A stretch of DNA of 64,000 nt from Acidisoma sp. L85 (GTDB lineage Bacteria > Pseudomonadota > Alphaproteobacteria > Acetobacterales > Acetobacteraceae): assembly GCF_009765865.1 (NCBI RefSeq), contig NZ_LMUQ01000003.1, forward strand, positions 1 to 64,000. The letters run 5' to 3'. The notes beneath the pieces were generated by a model, which saw only the letters and a list, made by a program, of their open reading frames with translations, searched no databases and had not been told where the DNA came from. Of the stretch, positions 61,397 to 64,000 are shown in pieces; positions within the stretch are counted from its first letter, which is position 1, and every line of letters starts with the position of its first letter. Made by a program: the position numbers and the translations under genes.

Positions 61397-61612
61397 CGCT
61401 ACGTCAACCCTCTAGATGTTCGAAAGAATGTTGATACCTTGGCGTGCAGCCCACCTGGCCGCCCTCAACTCGTTCAAGTACCTACGCAAATTCGCTGACT
61501 TAGGCACAAACTGATGGAACCGGAGCAGGACTCATTTTGTGGACAACCTCTCAGCACATATTCGGCAAGTTAATGTCCAGAGCACGTTAGCTTAGCGAAT
61601 CGTCCCTTGGTA

Positions 61613-61629
61613 GGTTCGGAAACTACTCA
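61613..61629 (-). promoter_or_regulatory. 17-bp island motif, upstream of OmpA-like gene
   Basis: Reads TGAGTAGTTTCCGAACC on the minus strand, 217 bp before the OmpA-like start and pointing toward it. Confidence 0.74.
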
Positions 61630-62070
61630 GAGAAACGGGTTCGCTGACGGGCTGGTCTGACTCCCTCATTGTGAAATGAGCAACAATGCTGATCCGGCGC
61701 TGACGATGTTGCTCACGGATTCGGGTGGACTCCCAGATCTCGCGGCGCCGCCGCGCAATGGCGACCCATCTTATAGCGGTTCGTCTATAAATGCGACCAC
61801 GTCCTCTTCTTCAGGAAGATACTGCGAGGTCGACGCGGGTCGGCTTGACGCGTGTCTGTTATCGACGGATGAATCGGTTCACGACCCTTTACTCGGGACG
61901 CCATCGCGAAATCCATGACAATCAAATGCTTAGGGAGCTCGTGCTAGCGCTCTCAGTCCCATGGCGAACGAGCAAGGCGGGGCTTCCACTTAGCGGCTAA
62001 ATGACGACCGCTCTCGAAATGCACACGGCCGCATTCCCAGCGTCAAATGAATGCCCTGTGTCAGTGGTTC

Positions 62071-62087
62071 TAGGTATTTTCCGAGCC
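62071..62087 (+). promoter_or_regulatory. 17-bp island motif, upstream of PRC-barrel gene
   Basis: Reads TAGGTATTTTCCGAGCC on the plus strand, 202 bp before the PRC-barrel ATG. Confidence 0.75.
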
Positions 62088-62288
62088 TTTCGCGTCCTCT
62101 CCGTGCCGAGATATACCCATGTGTCAGTGTTTGACGACGAAGCAAACTGATTGTGCTTCAGGGCGGCTTTCATCGTCGGACCCACGCAGATCATGCACTT
62201 CGACCGTTCGCCATCAAGTGGGACATGCCTCCCGGGCTCCTAGATGATAGCGCCCTAACAAGCGTGCCGCTCATAAGGGAATCGAACT

Positions 62289-63206
62289 ATGTTGCTCGTC
62301 GCATCCGCGCTCAAAGGCTACGCCATAGAGGCTCAAGACGGTAGGATAGGCATCGTCGACGACTTCTTGTTCGACGATGAGACCTGGAGGGTGCGTTGGC
62401 TGGTTGTTGATACCGGAACTTGGCTGAGCGACCGCAAGGTCCTCGTCCATCCGTCGGCTATCGGACAAGCTGACTATGAGCGCCGCGAAATTCCCGTCAC
62501 GTTAACCAAGGCGCAGGTCGAGGCAAGTCCCAACATCCTACATCACGAGCCGGTCTCGCAGCAGATGGAGATGAACCTTTACGACTATTATCATTGGAGT
62601 CCCCTCTGGGCTGGTGGCGGATATCTTGGGACGGGCCTAGGAATTGGGGCAGGGTCGATTTCTGCCCCCTTATCATCATTGCCCTTCCTGGCGGGCCCTT
62701 CGTTGCACGCGTCCTCAAACGGCGAGCTGATCAAGGACAAGCAGGACCCGCACCTCCGTAGCATGATCGCGGTCACGGGTTACCATATCCGCGCCACAGA
62801 CGGCGCAATCGGCCACATCGAGAATTTATTGATAGAGGATAAAAATTGGGAAATTCGTTATTTCATTGTTGACACCCGGAACTGGTGGCCTGGCCAACAT
62901 GTGCTTGTGTCGCCCTATGCCTTGACCGCGATCGATTGGGGTAGCCGGGAGGTTCAACTCAACATCACCCAGGAGAAGGTGAGAAGTAGCCCGCCCTGGG
63001 ACCCGACGGAAATGATCAACAAAGCCGGGGAGTCGCCTGCGTCGGGGGGATGCGCAGAGCCTCCCTCCAAGACCCCAGGATTGGAAATACAGGTAACACC
63101 GACAGCGCCACCACGGCCTGGGCGTCCCAGTCCGGCTCGGTCGTCGAAAGCGCCTTCACAAGGAGGGTTACGCTTCGTTGCAACTCCGATGCGGGTGGGG
63201 TGCTAG
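62289..63206 (+). CDS. tandem PRC-barrel domain protein
   Basis: A 305-residue protein with two PRC-barrel domains (about residues 5-80 and 158-235), each showing the pattern AxDGxIGxVxDFLxDDxxWxIRYLVVDTGxWLxGRKVLV. The family is found in stress proteins and in photosynthetic reaction-centre H subunits; the role here is unknown. After DPTEMINK (about residue 243) the expected ending of the family (a Tyr/His-rich tail) is replaced by 60 Pro/Ser/Arg-rich residues, suggesting a 3' frameshift or replaced C-terminus. The gene starts just after AAGGGAATC and carries the 17-bp motif upstream. Confidence 0.82.
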   Translation: MLLVASALKGYAIEAQDGRIGIVDDFLFDDETWRVRWLVVDTGTWLSDRKVLVHPSAIGQADYERREIPVTLTKAQVEASPNILHHEPVSQQMEMNLYDYYHWSPLWAGGGYLGTGLGIGAGSISAPLSSLPFLAGPSLHASSNGELIKDKQDPHLRSMIAVTGYHIRATDGAIGHIENLLIEDKNWEIRYFIVDTRNWWPGQHVLVSPYALTAIDWGSREVQLNITQEKVRSSPPWDPTEMINKAGESPASGGCAEPPSKTPGLEIQVTPTAPPRPGRPSPARSSKAPSQGGLRFVATPMRVGC

Positions 63207-63243
63207 TCTGCAGCATCGCTTCCTGCTCGCGGTGGAGGGCACG

Positions 63244-63426
63244 ATGAGCCCGAGCATTCAGGTAGTTCTAAACTTCGTTGCGGGCCTCTTGTCTGATTTC
63301 TTCGGTCTAGGCGAGCGCCACCAGGGTGAATATCCCAGTCGCCATGGAATTCTCCTCGCTCTCGTCTTCCTCGTGATACTCGGAGTCGTTGGGCTCATAA
63401 TCTGCGGCGGGCTCGCTTACCGTTAG
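63244..63426 (+). CDS. small membrane protein of unknown function
   Basis: A 60-residue protein with a moderately hydrophobic N-terminus (SIQVVLNFVAGLL) and one clear membrane helix (GILLALVFLVILGVVGLIICGGLAYR). GGAGGG lies properly before the ATG. A minus-strand frame across the same DNA (63307-63525) also encodes a hydrophobic helix, so the choice of strand is not certain. Confidence 0.4.
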   Translation: MSPSIQVVLNFVAGLLSDFFGLGERHQGEYPSRHGILLALVFLVILGVVGLIICGGLAYR

Positions 63427-63617
63427 TAGTCTCGGGAGCCGGGCGGCGAGGATCGCGCCGATGATGCCCGCGAAGGCGGTGACCAGCACGAGCATCGACC
63501 TCATGACCAGAACTTCCGGTGTCATGCCGACCCCAATGGCGATAAACAGCAGTGATGCTGCCGTGAGAACTCACCACAGCAGCATGACTACGTGGCGCCC
63601 ATGGGTAAACTTACACG

Positions 63618-64000
63618 CTACCCAACGGTGAACGACGCCATCATCCCGGAGTCCTCATGCTCCAGGATATGGCAGTGCGCCATGTAGGGCGCGTCCGGAC
63701 CGGCGGGGTGTGGAAAGCGCAGCAGGATTTCGCTGTCACTACCCCCCGAGATCGGTGCGGTATCCTTCCAACCAGCGCGATACGCTTCCGGCGGCTGTCC
63801 TCGCTGCGACACGATGCGGAACTGGCAGCCGTGAATGTGGACCGGATGCGGCATGCGATCGTCGCCTTCGGAAATCCGCCAGCGAAGCAGCTGGCCGAGA
63901 GGCGCGGCAAAGTCGAGTTTGTCCAGCGCGAATGGTCTGCCATTGATGCCGTTGGCGGCAAGCTGCTCCGCTCTGGGCATTGAAGGCTGGCCCTCGATCA
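63618..64000 (-). CDS. multicopper oxidase, C-terminal part (runs off window)
   Basis: The final 127 codons of a multicopper oxidase, open through the window edge. It contains the paired copper motifs HPVHIHG and HCHILEHEDSGMM of the last cupredoxin domain, which hold the trinuclear centre and the type 1 copper (with its axial Met). Such enzymes oxidise Cu+, Fe2+ or phenols using O2. The in-frame ATG at 63980 is internal to the family. Substrate cannot be assigned from this part. Confidence 0.88.
   Translation of the reverse strand, partial: IEGQPSMPRAEQLAANGINGRPFALDKLDFAAPLGQLLRWRISEGDDRMPHPVHIHGCQFRIVSQRGQPPEAYRAGWKDTAPISGGSDSEILLRFPHPAGPDAPYMAHCHILEHEDSGMMASFTVG

Larger units (their letters stand above)
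61397..62288. other. 0.9-kb divergent region with two motif copies
   Basis: Between the OmpA-like gene (minus) and the PRC-barrel gene (plus). It holds one 17-bp motif facing each gene. A plus-strand frame (61676-61918, 80 codons, Ser/Thr/Gly-rich) has no ribosome site or family. Confidence 0.5.

Overview
The window reads like an accessory stress-survival island of an alphaproteobacterium, most likely a Hyphomicrobiales (Rhizobiales) member of the Bradyrhizobium, Rhodopseudomonas or Beijerinckiaceae kind. That placement is inferred from the FixJ-like regulator, an NdvB-type glucan synthase, an N-ATPase operon, phosphoketolase and the general protein style; no rRNA or other phylogenetic marker is present. 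I saw no tRNA, rRNA or CRISPR array.

Layout. 1-1.3 kb: a MaoC hydratase gene and a truncated acyl-CoA synthetase. 2.8-7.7 kb: a P-type proton ATPase, a lone CheB esterase domain and a CBS-BON protein. 8.6-17.6 kb: a six-gene amino-acid decarboxylation operon (PLP decarboxylase, GadC-like antiporter, outer-membrane barrel, periplasmic asparaginase, aspartate 4-decarboxylase, AspT antiporter). 18-28 kb: two paralogous universal stress proteins, a lipoyl-like mini-protein, a HAD-HerA fusion, an orphan sugar-binding protein, a CoA-transferase, a CBS protein and a triple-BON protein. 28.2-34.7 kb: a complete Na+-type N-ATPase operon, atpDCQRBEFAG. 35-41 kb: a diguanylate cyclase, phosphoketolase, decayed MFS and cytochrome bd genes, and a receiver protein. 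41.3-45.7 kb: one 1493-residue protein joining CheB, CheR, PAS, histidine kinase, two receivers and a FixJ/LuxR DNA-binding domain. 46.7-57 kb: a cyclic glucan synthase gene with a frameshift, then phosphoglucomutase. 57-64 kb: small stress and envelope proteins, a cytochrome c' remnant, a dead IS481-family element, and the end of a multicopper oxidase.

The main observation is a 17-bp sequence, T(AG or GA)GTANWTTCCGANNN, found 18 times. Every copy lies between genes, and every copy points the same way relative to the gene it precedes (about 80-280 bp before the start codon). It precedes the ATPases, the decarboxylase operon, phosphoketolase, the glucan synthase, stress proteins, and even a decayed transporter. 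This looks like one regulon. The FixJ-like hybrid protein encoded inside the island is the natural candidate regulator. In content the island resembles hypoxia/dormancy loci such as the DosR regulon or the Burkholderia lxa locus.

How the parts may work together (inference): under low oxygen, acid or energy stress, the cell would export H+ and Na+ with the P-type ATPase and N-ATPase, consume protons and build membrane potential by glutamate and aspartate decarboxylation with antiport, draw ATP-yielding acetyl units from sugar phosphates by phosphoketolase, adjust periplasmic glucans, and protect the cell with USP, CBS, BON, PRC-barrel and OmpA-like proteins. Several broken genes (MFS, cydB, cytochrome c', acyl-CoA synthetase, IS5 and IS481 transposases, and perhaps the glucan synthase) show that the island is also eroding.
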